Below, piece by piece: positions 9,142 through 18,501 of a stretch of DNA of 64,000 bases; within the stretch, counting starts at the first letter, position 1, and each line of letters begins with the position of its first letter. The position numbers were made by a program, and so were the translations under genes. The stretch is from Kluyvera intermedia (GTDB taxonomy: Bacteria; Pseudomonadota; Gammaproteobacteria; Enterobacterales; Enterobacteriaceae). The stretch covers positions 3,906,001-3,970,000 of the forward strand of contig NZ_CP139986.1 of NCBI RefSeq assembly GCF_034424175.1, in the 5' to 3' direction. The notes under the pieces were generated by a model. The model saw nothing but the letters and a program-made list of their open reading frames with translations. It was not told where the DNA came from and did no database searches.

Positions 9142-10625
9142 GCCACCACTCCCAGCAGACGCGCTGCGGTGATACGGTCTGAGTAGTCCAGACGGCGGTT
9201 ACCCACAATCTGATAATCTTCATGGCCTTTGCCGGCCAGCAGCACAACGTCATTCTCTTTGGCCTGCATGATGGCGTTGGTCACCGCTTCGGCGCGGCCT
9301 TCCATCACCTTCACGTGCCCAGCGTCAACCATGCCCGCCAGAATGTCGTTGATGATCGCACGAGGTTCTTCGGTACGCGGGTTATCATCGGTGACGACCA
9401 CAATATCGGAGAACTCTTCGGCAATCGCACCCATCAGCGGGCGCTTGCCTTTATCACGGTCGCCGCCGCAGCCAAACACGCACCACAGCTTGCCAGCGCA
9501 GTGCAGACGCGCGGCCTGCAAGGCTTTTTCCAGCGCATCAGGGGTGTGAGCGTAATCGACAACAACCGTCGGTTTACCCGGTGCTGCGAAGACTTCCATG
9601 CGCCCACATACCGGCTGCAAACGCGCGGCGGTTTTCAACAGATCGGCCAGCGGGTAACCCAGCGCCAGTAATGTTGCCAGCGCCAGCAGCAGGTTGCTGA
9701 CGTTAAACGCGCCCATCAGGCGGCTTTCAATTTCGCCTTCGCCCCAGGTGGAGTCGAAACGAATGGTGGCGCCGCTATCGTGGTAATCCACAGCGATAGC
9801 TTTCAGCCAGCGACCGTGACAGTTTGGGTTGATATGGTCTTCCATTGACACTGCGACCGCGTCCGGCAAACGCGCCAACCAGCGGCGGCCCACTTCGTCG
9901 TCGGCATTCACAATCGCCTGGCCGCAGTGGTGGGTCGAATACAGCAGCCATTTGGCGGCTTCGTAATGTTCCATATCACCATGATAATCAAGGTGATCGC
10001 GGCTGAGGTTGGTGAACACGGAAGCCGCAAATTTCAGTGCCGCTACGCGGTGCTGTACCAAACCGTGAGAAGAGACTTCCATCGCTGCCATCGTCGCGCC
10101 CTGCGCAACCAGACCGGCGAGCACGTGCTGAACGTCAACCGCCGAACCGGTGGTGTTCTCCGTTGGGATAACTTTGTCCAGCAGGCCGTTGCCGACGGTG
10201 CCCATCACCGCGCTGGTTTCACCCAACAGTTGGCACCACTGTGCAATCAACTGCGTGGTGGTGGTTTTACCGTTGGTACCGGTGACGCCAATCAGGCGCA
10301 GGCTGTCCGACGGTTCTTGGTAGAAACGCCCGGCCAGTGCCGATAAGCGTTCGTTTAACTGGCTGAGGTAAATAACCGGCACGCCGTGAATTTCACGGAT
10401 TTCACCGTCGGTCGCTTCATCTTTTGCCTCGGCTACAACTGCCGCGACGCCTTGCGCAATTGCCTGCGGGATATAACGACGCCCGTCCGCCTGATGACCT
10501 ACTACCGCTACGAAAAGATCGCCCGATGCAGCCACACGGCTGTCGAGCGTCATCTCCCGCAGTACTCGCTCCGGTGCATTTGGCACCCACGGAGCAAGAA
10601 GGTCGCGCAAATTACGATCTGCCAC
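9138..10625 (-). CDS. murE: UDP-MurNAc-L-Ala-D-Glu--meso-diaminopimelate ligase
   Basis: Third Mur ligase. It adds meso-diaminopimelate, as shown by the DNPR selectivity motif within DDNPRTEEPR (about residues 412-421), which separates DAP enzymes from lysine enzymes. It has 495 residues, as in E. coli. The P-loop GVTGTNGKTTTT (about 113-124) and SRDHLDYHGDM are intact. The start overlaps the end of ftsI by 14 nt and the stop overlaps murF by 4 nt. This fixes the cell wall as the ordinary Gram-negative DAP type. Confidence 0.98.
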   Translation of the reverse strand: MADRNLRDLLAPWVPNAPERVLREMTLDSRVAASGDLFVAVVGHQADGRRYIPQAIAQGVAAVVAEAKDEATDGEIREIHGVPVIYLSQLNERLSALAGRFYQEPSDSLRLIGVTGTNGKTTTTQLIAQWCQLLGETSAVMGTVGNGLLDKVIPTENTTGSAVDVQHVLAGLVAQGATMAAMEVSSHGLVQHRVAALKFAASVFTNLSRDHLDYHGDMEHYEAAKWLLYSTHHCGQAIVNADDEVGRRWLARLPDAVAVSMEDHINPNCHGRWLKAIAVDYHDSGATIRFDSTWGEGEIESRLMGAFNVSNLLLALATLLALGYPLADLLKTAARLQPVCGRMEVFAAPGKPTVVVDYAHTPDALEKALQAARLHCAGKLWCVFGCGGDRDKGKRPLMGAIAEEFSDIVVVTDDNPRTEEPRAIINDILAGMVDAGHVKVMEGRAEAVTNAIMQAKENDVVLLAGKGHEDYQIVGNRRLDYSDRITAARLLGVVA

Positions 10626-12381
10626 CTGATCCCTCGCCTTGATTCGTTACTAAATCATTTTTATCGCCCGTTGCCAGCGCGTCCGGTTCAATGTTCATCG
10701 TGCGCAATACACCGCCCATGATGGCTCCAAAGACCGGCGCGGAAACGGCGCCGCCGTAGTATTTACCCGCCTGCGGGTCGTTGATGACCACCACCAGCGC
10801 AAAACGCGGCTGGCTGGCTGGCGCAACGCCTGCGGTGTAAGCAATGTATTTGTTGATGTAGCGCCCGTCCGGGCCAACTTTTTTCGCCGTACCGGTTTTA
10901 ATCGCAATACGGTAGCCTTTAATCGCCGCCTTCACGCCACCGCCGCCAGGCAGCGCCACGCTTTCCATCATATGTACGACTGTACGGACGGTAGATTCAG
11001 GGAAGATGCGCTCACCGGGAACCGGCGGATCAACTTTGGTTATCGACAGCGGACGGTAGATCCCGTAGCTGCCAATCGTTGCGTAGACTCGCGCTAACTG
11101 TAACGGGGTTACCATTAGCCCATAGCCGAAAGAGAAGGTGGCCCTCTCTATGTCAGACCACCGTTGTTTTTGAGGGTATAAGCCACTGCGTTCTCCGACC
11201 AACCCCAAATTGGTCGCTTTTCCCAGCCCAAAACGTGAGTAAGTATCTACTAACGCTGAGGACGGCATCGCTAACGCCAGCTTGGAAACACCGACGTTAC
11301 TCGACTTCTGTAGAACCCCGGTCAGGGTTAATTCGCTGTAGCGCGCCACGTCTTTGATTTCGTGACCGTTAATTCGATATGGAATAGTGTTCAGCACGGT
11401 GTTTTCACGTACGACGCCGCGCTGCAAGGCCGTCATGACGACCATCGGTTTTACCGTTGAACCGGGTTCGAACACGTCAGTGATCGCCCGGTTACGCATG
11501 GTGTCTTTCGCCGTGCCGGTAAAGTTATTCGGGTTGTAGGATGGGCTGTTGGCCATCGCCAGTACTTCACCGGTTGTCACATCAACCAGTACGGCGCTGC
11601 CGGATTCCGCCTTGTTAAAGGCGACGGCGTTATTCAGCTCACGGTAGACCAGCGCCTGTAAGCGCTCGTCGATGCTCAACGCCAGATTGTGCGCGGCCTG
11701 GCTGTCAGTTGAGGAAATATCTTCGATGACTCGGCCATAGCGGTCTTTACGGACAATTCGTTCTCCCGGCTGGCCGGTGAGCCACTTGTCGAAGCTCTTC
11801 TCAACCCCTTCAATGCCCTGGCTATCAACGTTGGTAAAACCAATTAAGTGAGCGGTCACTTCGCCGGAAGGATAGTAACGGCGCGATTCTTCACGCAGGT
11901 AAATCCCTGGTAACTTCAGTTTTTTGATGTAATCTGCCATGTCAGGGTTAACCTGACGCGCCAGATAGATAAAACGCATGCGTGGATTGGTGTTGATACG
12001 TGTGGCCAACTGGTCGAGCGGCATATTCAGCGCATCGGCCAATGCCTTCCAGCGGTTATTCAGTACCACACCACCCGCTTCGTGCAGCTCTTTCGGATCG
12101 GCCCAGATAGCTTTCACCGGTACGCTCACCGCCAGCGGACGACCAGAACGATCGGTGATTAAGCCTCGCGAGGTCGCCACTTCCTGCACGCGTAACGAAC
12201 GCATGTCGCCCTGACGCACCAGCATGTCAGGTGCGATGATCTGCAACCAGGCGACACGCCCCAGCAAGAAGCCCAATGCAATCAGAATACAGCCGCAAAG
12301 CAACGCAAAACGCCAACTGATAAAGTTGGCCTGTTCTTCCTGACGTTTCGGTTTAAGCGTTTTTTTTGCCGCCGGTTTCAT
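10612..12381 (-). CDS. ftsI: Peptidoglycan DD-transpeptidase FtsI (PBP3)
   Basis: Septum-specific class B penicillin-binding protein that works with FtsW. The 589 residues start at the ATG of MKPAAKKTL; an in-frame TTG three codons upstream would add MQR but the ATG fits the E. coli start. A basic tail and one membrane anchor (about residues 24-45) precede the pedestal domain and the transpeptidase domain, with STVK at 308-311, an SSN motif (LQKSSNVG) and KTGTAKK near 495. The NTIPYRINGHEI loop has no repeated tetrapeptide, so the insertion known to lower aztreonam binding is absent. It is followed by the murE overlap. Confidence 0.97.
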   Translation of the reverse strand: MKPAAKKTLKPKRQEEQANFISWRFALLCGCILIALGFLLGRVAWLQIIAPDMLVRQGDMRSLRVQEVATSRGLITDRSGRPLAVSVPVKAIWADPKELHEAGGVVLNNRWKALADALNMPLDQLATRINTNPRMRFIYLARQVNPDMADYIKKLKLPGIYLREESRRYYPSGEVTAHLIGFTNVDSQGIEGVEKSFDKWLTGQPGERIVRKDRYGRVIEDISSTDSQAAHNLALSIDERLQALVYRELNNAVAFNKAESGSAVLVDVTTGEVLAMANSPSYNPNNFTGTAKDTMRNRAITDVFEPGSTVKPMVVMTALQRGVVRENTVLNTIPYRINGHEIKDVARYSELTLTGVLQKSSNVGVSKLALAMPSSALVDTYSRFGLGKATNLGLVGERSGLYPQKQRWSDIERATFSFGYGLMVTPLQLARVYATIGSYGIYRPLSITKVDPPVPGERIFPESTVRTVVHMMESVALPGGGGVKAAIKGYRIAIKTGTAKKVGPDGRYINKYIAYTAGVAPASQPRFALVVVINDPQAGKYYGGAVSAPVFGAIMGGVLRTMNIEPDALATGDKNDLVTNQGEGSGGRS

Positions 12382-12396
12382 GCGTTGCAATAATCC

Positions 12397-12762
12397 TTAT
12401 TTTTGAACAACAATGTTTTCTTTTGATGGATCAACATGTTGCATCTGCAACTTTTCAGTAGCGATACGTTCGACACGGCTATGATCGCCAAGAGCATTCT
12501 CTTCGAGGATCAGGTTTCGCCATTCAATATCTAACGCATCGCGCTCCAGCACCAACTGTTCACGTTGGGCTGTTAACAGGCGAGTATGGTGAGCGGTCGT
12601 CACCACCGTTACCGCCGTCACGATAATGCAAATGAACAGACAGAGTGGCAGCTTCCCATGTTGCAAAAGGTCGTCGCGAATAACGCCAGGCAAGGCATGA
12701 CGTTCGCCATTTCCTAACGACCCGGTCACTTTGCTTAAGGCTTCTGTCACTCTGCTGATCAT
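12397..12762 (-). CDS. ftsL: Cell division protein FtsL
   Basis: Small bitopic divisome protein that forms the FtsQLB complex. It has 121 residues, the E. coli length. A cytoplasmic tail containing RHALPGVIRDDLL leads into one membrane helix (about residues 35-57). A periplasmic leucine-zipper-like coiled coil follows, through LTAQREQLVLERDALDIEWR. The start ATGA overlaps the rsmH stop by 4 nt and ftsI begins 15 nt after its stop. Confidence 0.97.
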   Translation of the reverse strand: MISRVTEALSKVTGSLGNGERHALPGVIRDDLLQHGKLPLCLFICIIVTAVTVVTTAHHTRLLTAQREQLVLERDALDIEWRNLILEENALGDHSRVERIATEKLQMQHVDPSKENIVVQK

Positions 12763-13700
12763 GCGTTCGTCCTTTCTGCAATACGCAGCACTGAACTACG
12801 AGCACGTGGATTCTCAGCCACTTCTTCTTCGCCCGGCATCAACTTGCCTAGCGCTCGTAAATGACGGCCACCCAGTTTCCTGAGTTGCTCTTCAGTCATC
12901 GGTATCCCAGCCGGAACCTGTGGACCGCGGCTCTGTTCACGCATAAAGCGTTTCACAATGCGGTCTTCCAGCGAATGGAAGCTGATGATTGACAGCCGCC
13001 CACCCGGGGCCAGCACGCCAAGCGAGCTTTTTAGCGCTTGCTCTATCTCCTCCAGCTCACTGTTCACCCAAATACGCACCGCCTGGAAGGTACGGGTTGC
13101 GGGGTGTTTGAATTTGTCTTTCACCGGCATCGCAGCGGCAATCACTTCTGCCAGCTCTTTGGTACGCGTCATCGGCTCAATACGGTTGCGATCCACGATG
13201 GCGCGCGCAATGCGTTTACCAAAACGTTCTTCACCGAAGGTTTTAATCACCCAGGCAATATCCGCTTCTTCTGCCGTTTGCAGCCATTCGGCCGCCGACT
13301 GACCGCGCGTCGGATCCATACGCATATCCAGCGGGCCATCACGCATAAATGAGAAGCCGCGTTCAGCATCATCAAGCTGCGGTGAGGAGACGCCAAGATC
13401 GAGCAGAATGCCGTCGATCTTGCCGACCAGGTCGAGTTCGGCTACGTAATCCGCCAGCGCCGAGAAAGGACCATGCACGATGGAAAAACGCGGATCATCA
13501 ATGGTTTTAGCCACCGCAATCGCTTCAGGATCGCGGTCGATCGCGATCAAACGCCCCTGCTCACCAAGCTGCGAGAGGATGAGACGTGAGTGACCACCAC
13601 GGCCAAAAGTGCCATCGATGTAGATACCATCTGGACGGATATTCAGGCCGTTTACGGCGTCGTCCAGCAGTACCGAAGTATGTTTAAAGTTTTCCATCAT
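12759..13700 (-). CDS. rsmH: 16S rRNA m4C1402 methyltransferase RsmH
   Basis: SAM-dependent enzyme that N4-methylates C1402 in the 16S rRNA decoding centre. It has 313 residues from the start MMENFKHTSVLL, as in E. coli; the frame is open further upstream but that extension lies inside mraZ. SAM-binding DGTFGRGGHSRLIL (about residues 31-44), AIDRDPEAI and LDLGVSSPQLDD are visible. The ATG is one base after the mraZ stop, and the end overlaps ftsL by 4 nt. Older name mraW. Confidence 0.98.
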   Translation of the reverse strand: MMENFKHTSVLLDDAVNGLNIRPDGIYIDGTFGRGGHSRLILSQLGEQGRLIAIDRDPEAIAVAKTIDDPRFSIVHGPFSALADYVAELDLVGKIDGILLDLGVSSPQLDDAERGFSFMRDGPLDMRMDPTRGQSAAEWLQTAEEADIAWVIKTFGEERFGKRIARAIVDRNRIEPMTRTKELAEVIAAAMPVKDKFKHPATRTFQAVRIWVNSELEEIEQALKSSLGVLAPGGRLSIISFHSLEDRIVKRFMREQSRGPQVPAGIPMTEEQLRKLGGRHLRALGKLMPGEEEVAENPRARSSVLRIAERTNA

Positions 13701-13701
13701 T

Positions 13702-14160
13702 TTATAAGGACAAATCCTGCAATCGCTCCGACAGCGCCCCTGAAGCAGATTGCTCAGCGTCGATATCTTCCTTGACCCGTTGATACCAGGCCGTTTCATC
13801 CCACAGCTCAAATTTATTGAACTGCCCGACCAGCATCACTTCTTTGGTCAATCCGGCATGTTGCCGTAAAACCGGCGCAATCAATAATCGCCCCGCATTA
13901 TCCATCTGACATTCGCTGGCATGCCCTAACAGCAACCGTTGTACACGGCGCTCGGCGGGATTCATGCTCGACAGACGCGATAGTTTTTGTTCGATAATTT
14001 CCCATTCAGGCAAAGGGTAAAGCAGTAGGCAGGGGTGATGGATGTCAATGGTGCAAACCATTTGACCGGTAGCGCTCTCGAGCAGCGTATCCCGATATCG
14101 GACAGGGACGGCTAAGCGCCCTTTGCTGTCAAGATTGACTAACGTTGCCCCTCGGAACAT
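13702..14160 (-). CDS. mraZ: Transcriptional regulator MraZ
   Basis: First gene of the dcw operon. It is an AbrB-fold DNA-binding protein that represses its own promoter. It has 152 residues from MFRGATLVNLD, the E. coli length; the 12 codons upstream in frame cover the operator region and are not expected to be translated. Two copies of the SpoVT/AbrB half are visible: LDSKGRLAVPVRY near residue 9 and MDNAGRLLIAPVLRQ near residue 85, both with the family D-x-x-G-R-L core. The target repeats lie directly upstream. Confidence 0.97.
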   Translation of the reverse strand: MFRGATLVNLDSKGRLAVPVRYRDTLLESATGQMVCTIDIHHPCLLLYPLPEWEIIEQKLSRLSSMNPAERRVQRLLLGHASECQMDNAGRLLIAPVLRQHAGLTKEVMLVGQFNKFELWDETAWYQRVKEDIDAEQSASGALSERLQDLSL

Positions 14161-14178
14161 GCCAGCCTCTCCCCTTAT

Positions 14179-14204
14179 CACCACTTTACCCCACAAATTC
14201 CCAC
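14179..14204 (-). promoter_or_regulatory. MraZ operator: three GTGGK-type repeats
   Basis: Read on the minus strand, the motifs GTGGGA, GTGGGG and GTGGTG occur at about 10- to 11-nt intervals, 20-45 nt before the mraZ ATG. MraZ is known to bind direct TGGGN repeats with 5-nt spacers. The repeats lie just downstream of the mra promoter -10, consistent with autorepression. Confidence 0.85.
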
Positions 14205-14232
14205 TTTAAGGAGCAGAGGAAAAGCTTGTCAA
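14204..14232 (-). promoter_or_regulatory. mra promoter (sigma-70) for the dcw operon
   Basis: On the minus strand a perfect TTGACA (14227-14232) is followed after 17 nt by TTAAAG (14204-14209). This places the start about 35-40 nt before mraZ, where E. coli Pmra lies. The -10 region abuts the first MraZ repeat. Confidence 0.8.
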
Positions 14233-14700
14233 GCCAGCATCAATGCCAACGGAGTCCAAAAACCACTATTTACAGCCGATATTAGCCATGATTAAAAATC
14301 ATCCAACCTGCGAAGCAAATTAACGTCATGAATACCCGCAAGAAAAATACAGGGTGATTCACACCACGTTAACGTGACGAAATATCTTCAAAAGAATATA
14401 TAAAGTGTCAGTTTGCGACGCGAGCGGCATTTTAGGACATTCTGCAGTTGGTTAACAGTCCTTGTGGCAAGCCCCGACAAGGAATTCGCGGGCGACTGGC
14501 TGCGCATTCTGGTAGGTGGGTGATGAAGTGTTTGTTATTTCGGCAATCCGCCCGGAAAATGTAACAAAATAATACACAAATAATATATTTTTACTTTGTG
14601 TTCACATTAATAAACAACAAAACGCTCAAAAAAGAGAAATTAAATAGAGGGCTAATAAAAATTAAGGAATTATCTGAATATCCACACGGGAATAATGTTT
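14233..14700. other. cra-mraZ intergenic region, no gene seen
   Basis: About 470 nt of mostly AT-rich sequence between the mra promoter and the cra terminator. I see no ORF with a credible ribosome site, no tRNA and no strong hairpin. A non-coding gap is also found at this place in E. coli. Part of it may hold further upstream promoter or leader sequence for mraZ. Confidence 0.5.
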
Positions 14701-14737
14701 AAAAGGATGAAGGTAATAACGTGTACCTTCATCCTTT
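14701..14737 (-). terminator. Intrinsic terminator of cra
   Basis: An inverted repeat with arms of about 13 nt (AAGGATGAAGGTA and its complement) and a short loop, followed on the minus strand by TTTTAAAC, begins just after the cra stop codon. The stem is long and AT/GC mixed; the T-run is short but adequate. Confidence 0.75.
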
Positions 14738-14742
14738 AATGT

Positions 14743-15747
14743 TTATCGACGGCTCAGGCTGCCACGATGGTAAAGATTACGACGAATACGGCTGAGGCCC
14801 GGTTTTGGCTTACGAGGTTCGTCAAGACTTGCCAGTACAATCTCCAGCACACGCTCCGCAACATCACGGTGGCGCTGGGCTACGGCCAGCACTGGGCATT
14901 GTAAGAAGTCGAGCAACTCGTTATCGCCAAAGGTGGCAATGGCTAAATCGGTCGGCAGCTTACCTTCACGACGCAGCGTAACATCCATCACCCCTTGTAA
15001 TAGCGCAAAGGAGGTAGTGAATAACGCCTGTGGCATAGGATGAGTCTCAAGCCATTTTTCAAACAGCGCCGCCGCAGCTTCGCGTTCATAACTATTGGCA
15101 TAGAGGAAATGCACTTCTCGCGGATCCTCTTTCCAGGCCGTACGGAACCCCTGCTCACGCAGATAGCTGACCGACAGCTCCGGCAACGCGCCGAGATAAA
15201 GCACCGTTTCCGCCGGGAAGGTACGCAACTCAGCGGCGAGCATTTCAGCATCGTCCTGATCGGCGCCCACTACGCTTGTGAAGTGTTCACGGTCGAGTGC
15301 GCGGTCAAGCGCAACAATCGGGAACGAGTCATTAGCCCAGCGTTGGTAGAACGGATGTTCTGGTGGCAGAGAGGTTGAGACAATAATGGCATCCACCTGA
15401 CGTTGCAGCAGATGCTCAATACAGCGCATTTCGTTATCCGGCTGATCTTCAGAACAGGCGATCAACAGCTGATAACCACGCTGACGAGCCTGACGCTCAA
15501 GATAGTTGGCGATGCGCGTATAGCTGGTATTTTCCAGATCCGGAATCACTAATCCGATGGAACGCGTACGTCCTGCACGCAGGCCGGCGGCAACCGCGTT
15601 AGGATGGTAGTTGTGCTCACGCACCACGGCCATCACTTTTTCGACAGTCTTGTCGCTTACACGGTACTGCTTCGCTTTGCCGTTAATCACATAGCTGGCG
15701 GTGGTTCGGGAAACACCGGCAAGCCTGGCGATCTCATCCAGTTTCAC
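14743..15747 (-). CDS. cra: Catabolite repressor/activator Cra (FruR)
   Basis: LacI-family global regulator of central carbon flow; binding of fructose 1-phosphate or related phosphosugars releases it from DNA. It has 334 residues from a GTG start (V of VKLDEIARLAG), with GGGGCAA upstream as ribosome site; this matches the E. coli start. The N-terminal helix-turn-helix EIARLAGVSRTTASYVING (residues 4-22), the hinge and a periplasmic-binding-protein-like core are intact. It lies alone between ilvH and mraZ with its own terminator. Confidence 0.97.
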   Translation of the reverse strand: MKLDEIARLAGVSRTTASYVINGKAKQYRVSDKTVEKVMAVVREHNYHPNAVAAGLRAGRTRSIGLVIPDLENTSYTRIANYLERQARQRGYQLLIACSEDQPDNEMRCIEHLLQRQVDAIIVSTSLPPEHPFYQRWANDSFPIVALDRALDREHFTSVVGADQDDAEMLAAELRTFPAETVLYLGALPELSVSYLREQGFRTAWKEDPREVHFLYANSYEREAAAALFEKWLETHPMPQALFTTSFALLQGVMDVTLRREGKLPTDLAIATFGDNELLDFLQCPVLAVAQRHRDVAERVLEIVLASLDEPRKPKPGLSRIRRNLYHRGSLSRR

Positions 15748-15842
15748 AATTGCCCCTTGCTTTATAAGTATAATCCGTAACATCTAAACGCAGAATGATC
15801 TCATCGGCAATAGCTTTTCGTCGCACTTACTGCGGGTTTCGC

Positions 15843-15871
15843 AAAAAAAAGCCCGACATCGGGGTCAGGCT
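15843..15871 (-). terminator. Intrinsic terminator after ilvH
   Basis: On the minus strand GCCTGAC-CCCGAT-GTCGGGC forms a stem followed by eight Ts, about 25 nt after the ilvH stop. It separates the ilvIH operon from cra. Confidence 0.88.
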
Positions 15872-15894
15872 ACGATAAAGCGATGAGATCCAGC

Positions 15895-16386
15895 CTAGCG
15901 CATAATCTTGTCGCCACGCGACAATCCCACCACACCTGAACGTGCCACTTCAACAATTCGGGCAACGTCACGCAGCGAGGCCAAGAAGGCGTCCAGTTTA
16001 TCACTGGTGCCCACCAGTTGTACGGTATAGAGCGATGGCGTGACATCAATAATCTGCCCACGGAAAATTTCCGTGTTGCGTTTAACCTCATCGCGACCAT
16101 AACCGCTGGCCTGAACCTTCACCAGCATGATTTCACGTTCAACATGACCGCCTTGCCCAAGCTCGGTCACGCGCAGCACATCGACCAGCTTGTGCAGCTG
16201 CTTTTCAATTTGCTCGATGGTTTTCTCATCGCCGACCGTCTGAATGGTCATTCGCGACAGCGTTGGATCGTCAGTGGGCGCGACGGTCAGGCTCTCAATG
16301 TTGTAACCGCGTTGTGAGAAAAGCCCAATCACGCGGGATAGCGCCCCGGACTCATTTTCCAGCAATACCGATAATATCCGACGCAT
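15895..16386 (-). CDS. ilvH: Acetolactate synthase III, small regulatory subunit
   Basis: Regulatory subunit that gives acetohydroxyacid synthase III its valine sensitivity and full activity. It has 163 residues, as in E. coli. The N-terminal ACT domain MRRILSVLLENESGALSRV is followed by a second ACT-like half. ilvH starts 2 nt after ilvI, on one message. Confidence 0.98.
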   Translation of the reverse strand: MRRILSVLLENESGALSRVIGLFSQRGYNIESLTVAPTDDPTLSRMTIQTVGDEKTIEQIEKQLHKLVDVLRVTELGQGGHVEREIMLVKVQASGYGRDEVKRNTEIFRGQIIDVTPSLYTVQLVGTSDKLDAFLASLRDVARIVEVARSGVVGLSRGDKIMR

Positions 16387-16388
16387 AA

Positions 16389-18113
16389 TCAGGTTCTCTC
16401 CGTTTTACTCAGCCACATCTCGTCCATTGCCCCACCGCGGATATGCATCGGGTAGACATGTTCGCTTCCATCAACGCAAACATCGACAAACACCAGGCGG
16501 TTATTGCGCACCTGTTCTAGCGCTTCAGTCAGCTTGCTCTCAAGCTCAGAAGGTTCGGTGATACGGATCCCCACATGACCATAAGCCTCAGCAAGACGAA
16601 CAAAGTCCGGCAGCGACTGCATATACGACTGGGAATGTCGGCCAGAGTAGATCATGTCCTGCCACTGCTTCACCATCCCGAGATAGCCATTGTTCAGGTT
16701 AAGCACCAGCACCGGCAGATTGTATTGCAGCGCGGTGGACAGCTCCTGAATATTCATCTGAATACTGCCATCCCCCGTGACGCAGACCACCGTCTCATCC
16801 GGCAGCGCCATCTTAACGCCTAACGCCGCGGGCAGACCGAAGCCCATGGTGCCCAGACCACCGGAGTTTATCCAGCGGCGCGGCTTATCAAACGGATAGT
16901 AAAGCGCGGCAAACATTTGATGCTGACCGACATCGGAGGTCACGTAGGCGTCACCGTGGGTCAATCTCCAGACGGCTTCCACCACAGCCTGCGGCTTAAT
17001 CTTGCCACTTTGGGTGTCATACTTCAGGCACTGACGAGCACGCCATTGCTCTATCTGCTGCCACCAGTCGCGAATATCATCCAGCGGTTGCGCGGCGCTC
17101 TCTTGATCCAACAGTTCGAGCATTTGATCCAACACTAATCCCGCGTCACCCACGATCGGAATATCGGCGGGTACCGTTTTTGAGATCGAGGTTGGATCAA
17201 TATCGATGTGCAAGACCGTTGCATCCGGGCAGTACTTCGCCAGATTGTTGGTTGTACGATCGTCAAAGCGGACGCCGACTGCGAAGATCACATCGGAGTG
17301 ATGCATGGTCATGTTGGCTTCATAAGTGCCATGCATACCGAGCATGCCCAGCGCCTGACGGTGCGTCGCTGGGAAAGCGCCCAGCCCCATCAATGAGGAG
17401 GCGACCGGTAAATTAAGTTTTTCGATAAGCGTACGCAGCTGTGTATGGCATTCAGCATTCACCACCCCGCCGCCCACGTATACCACCGGTTTTTTCGCAG
17501 CGATAATTGTTTGCAGCGCGCGTTTAATCTGCCCTTTGTGACCCGTCGTTGTAGGGTTGTACGACCGCATACTCACCGAATCAGGCCAGACGTACGGTAG
17601 CTTATTCGCCGGATTAAGAATGTCTTTTGGCAGGTCTACCACCACCGGGCCGGGACGTCCGCTAGCGGCCAGCCAAAAGGCTTTTTTTAACACACCGGGA
17701 ATATCTTCAGTTTGTTTCACCAGGAAGCTATGTTTCACGACCGGACGCGAGACACCGACCATGTCGCACTCCTGGAAGGCGTCGTAACCGATTAATGACG
17801 TCGCCACCTGGCCTGACAGCACAACCAGGGGAATGGAGTCCATATAGGCTGTCGCAATCCCGGTGATAGCGTTAGTTGCCCCCGGGCCCGAAGTCACCAG
17901 CACCACGCCAACTTCCCCGGTGGCACGAGCCAGACCGTCGGCCATATGCACCGCCGCTTGTTCATGACGCACCAATACATGGTCAATACCGCCAACCGTA
18001 TGTAGCGCATCATAAATATCGAGAACCGTGCCTCCCGGGTAGCCAAATACCTGCTTCACGCCCTGATCGATTAACGATCGGACGACCATCTCGGCTCCAG
18101 ACAACATCTCCAT
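16389..18113 (-). CDS. ilvI: Acetolactate synthase III, large catalytic subunit
   Basis: Thiamine-diphosphate enzyme making acetolactate or acetohydroxybutyrate, the first common step of branched-chain amino acid synthesis. It has 574 residues, the E. coli length. The catalytic glutamate lies in LVRHEQAAVHMADG (about residues 46-59), and the ThDP motif spans GDGSIQMNIQELSTALQY to NLNN. Residue 476, immediately after that NN, is glycine where E. coli IlvI as I recall it has arginine; the surrounding YLGMVKQWQ is unchanged, so I read this as ordinary variation. A long promoter region lies upstream. Confidence 0.97.
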   Translation of the reverse strand: MEMLSGAEMVVRSLIDQGVKQVFGYPGGTVLDIYDALHTVGGIDHVLVRHEQAAVHMADGLARATGEVGVVLVTSGPGATNAITGIATAYMDSIPLVVLSGQVATSLIGYDAFQECDMVGVSRPVVKHSFLVKQTEDIPGVLKKAFWLAASGRPGPVVVDLPKDILNPANKLPYVWPDSVSMRSYNPTTTGHKGQIKRALQTIIAAKKPVVYVGGGVVNAECHTQLRTLIEKLNLPVASSLMGLGAFPATHRQALGMLGMHGTYEANMTMHHSDVIFAVGVRFDDRTTNNLAKYCPDATVLHIDIDPTSISKTVPADIPIVGDAGLVLDQMLELLDQESAAQPLDDIRDWWQQIEQWRARQCLKYDTQSGKIKPQAVVEAVWRLTHGDAYVTSDVGQHQMFAALYYPFDKPRRWINSGGLGTMGFGLPAALGVKMALPDETVVCVTGDGSIQMNIQELSTALQYNLPVLVLNLNNGYLGMVKQWQDMIYSGRHSQSYMQSLPDFVRLAEAYGHVGIRITEPSELESKLTEALEQVRNNRLVFVDVCVDGSEHVYPMHIRGGAMDEMWLSKTERT

Positions 18114-18501
18114 GGTTTGCCTCCCGGCTTAATCTTCTTGATGACGGGGAATTCATTTTCCCGAAGTCATGTGCTGACGGCAAAACGGTATCCACCAGCG
18201 CTGAATAATCTATAACGAACTAACATAACCGCTCGCCACCAGGCAGGCAATTCGCACATCGGGAGTAGGTCCGGTACTAAAAAGAGGAAAAATAAGGGGA
18301 AAAGAGAAAATGATGGAAGATTACTTCAGTAATAAGAAAAGGAGGGCGTAGATACTCGGACGAAACGCCTCATTACAGGTAAACCTGAATTTTTAACTTT
18401 ATCGCCGGACGAACCGGCGATAAACAACAGGATAATATTTTATATTTCTGAGGATTTACAAAATAAATATGACATTAATAGCGACTATCTACGGATACGA
18501 A
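18114..18501. promoter_or_regulatory. leuO-ilvI intergenic region (ilvIH promoter region)
   Basis: 388 nt without a gene. In E. coli this interval carries the ilvIH promoter and several Lrp sites. The sequence nearest ilvI is GC-balanced and the part near leuO is AT-rich. An inverted CAGGTAAACCTG lies at about 18375. I could not place the promoter or the degenerate Lrp sites with confidence. Confidence 0.55.
18402..18420 (-). terminator. Hairpin after leuO, candidate terminator
   Basis: TCGCCGG-5 nt-CCGGCGA forms a perfect 7-bp stem; read on the minus strand the loop is of TTCGT type. It lies about 80 nt past the leuO stop and is followed by TAAAGTTAAAAATTC, a poor T-run, so termination is plausible but not certain. 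Confidence 0.5.

Noticed and set aside
11370..11400. Possible YRIN/YRIK insertion in FtsI (PBP3), associated with reduced aztreonam susceptibility
   Set aside because: The protein reads NTIPYRINGHEI with a single copy of the tetrapeptide, which is the wild-type sequence. No duplication is present.
13701..13811. 37-codon N-terminal extension of RsmH
   Set aside because: It overlaps the mraZ 3' end in another frame and lacks homology to RsmH. The start at 13700 gives the family length of 313 residues.
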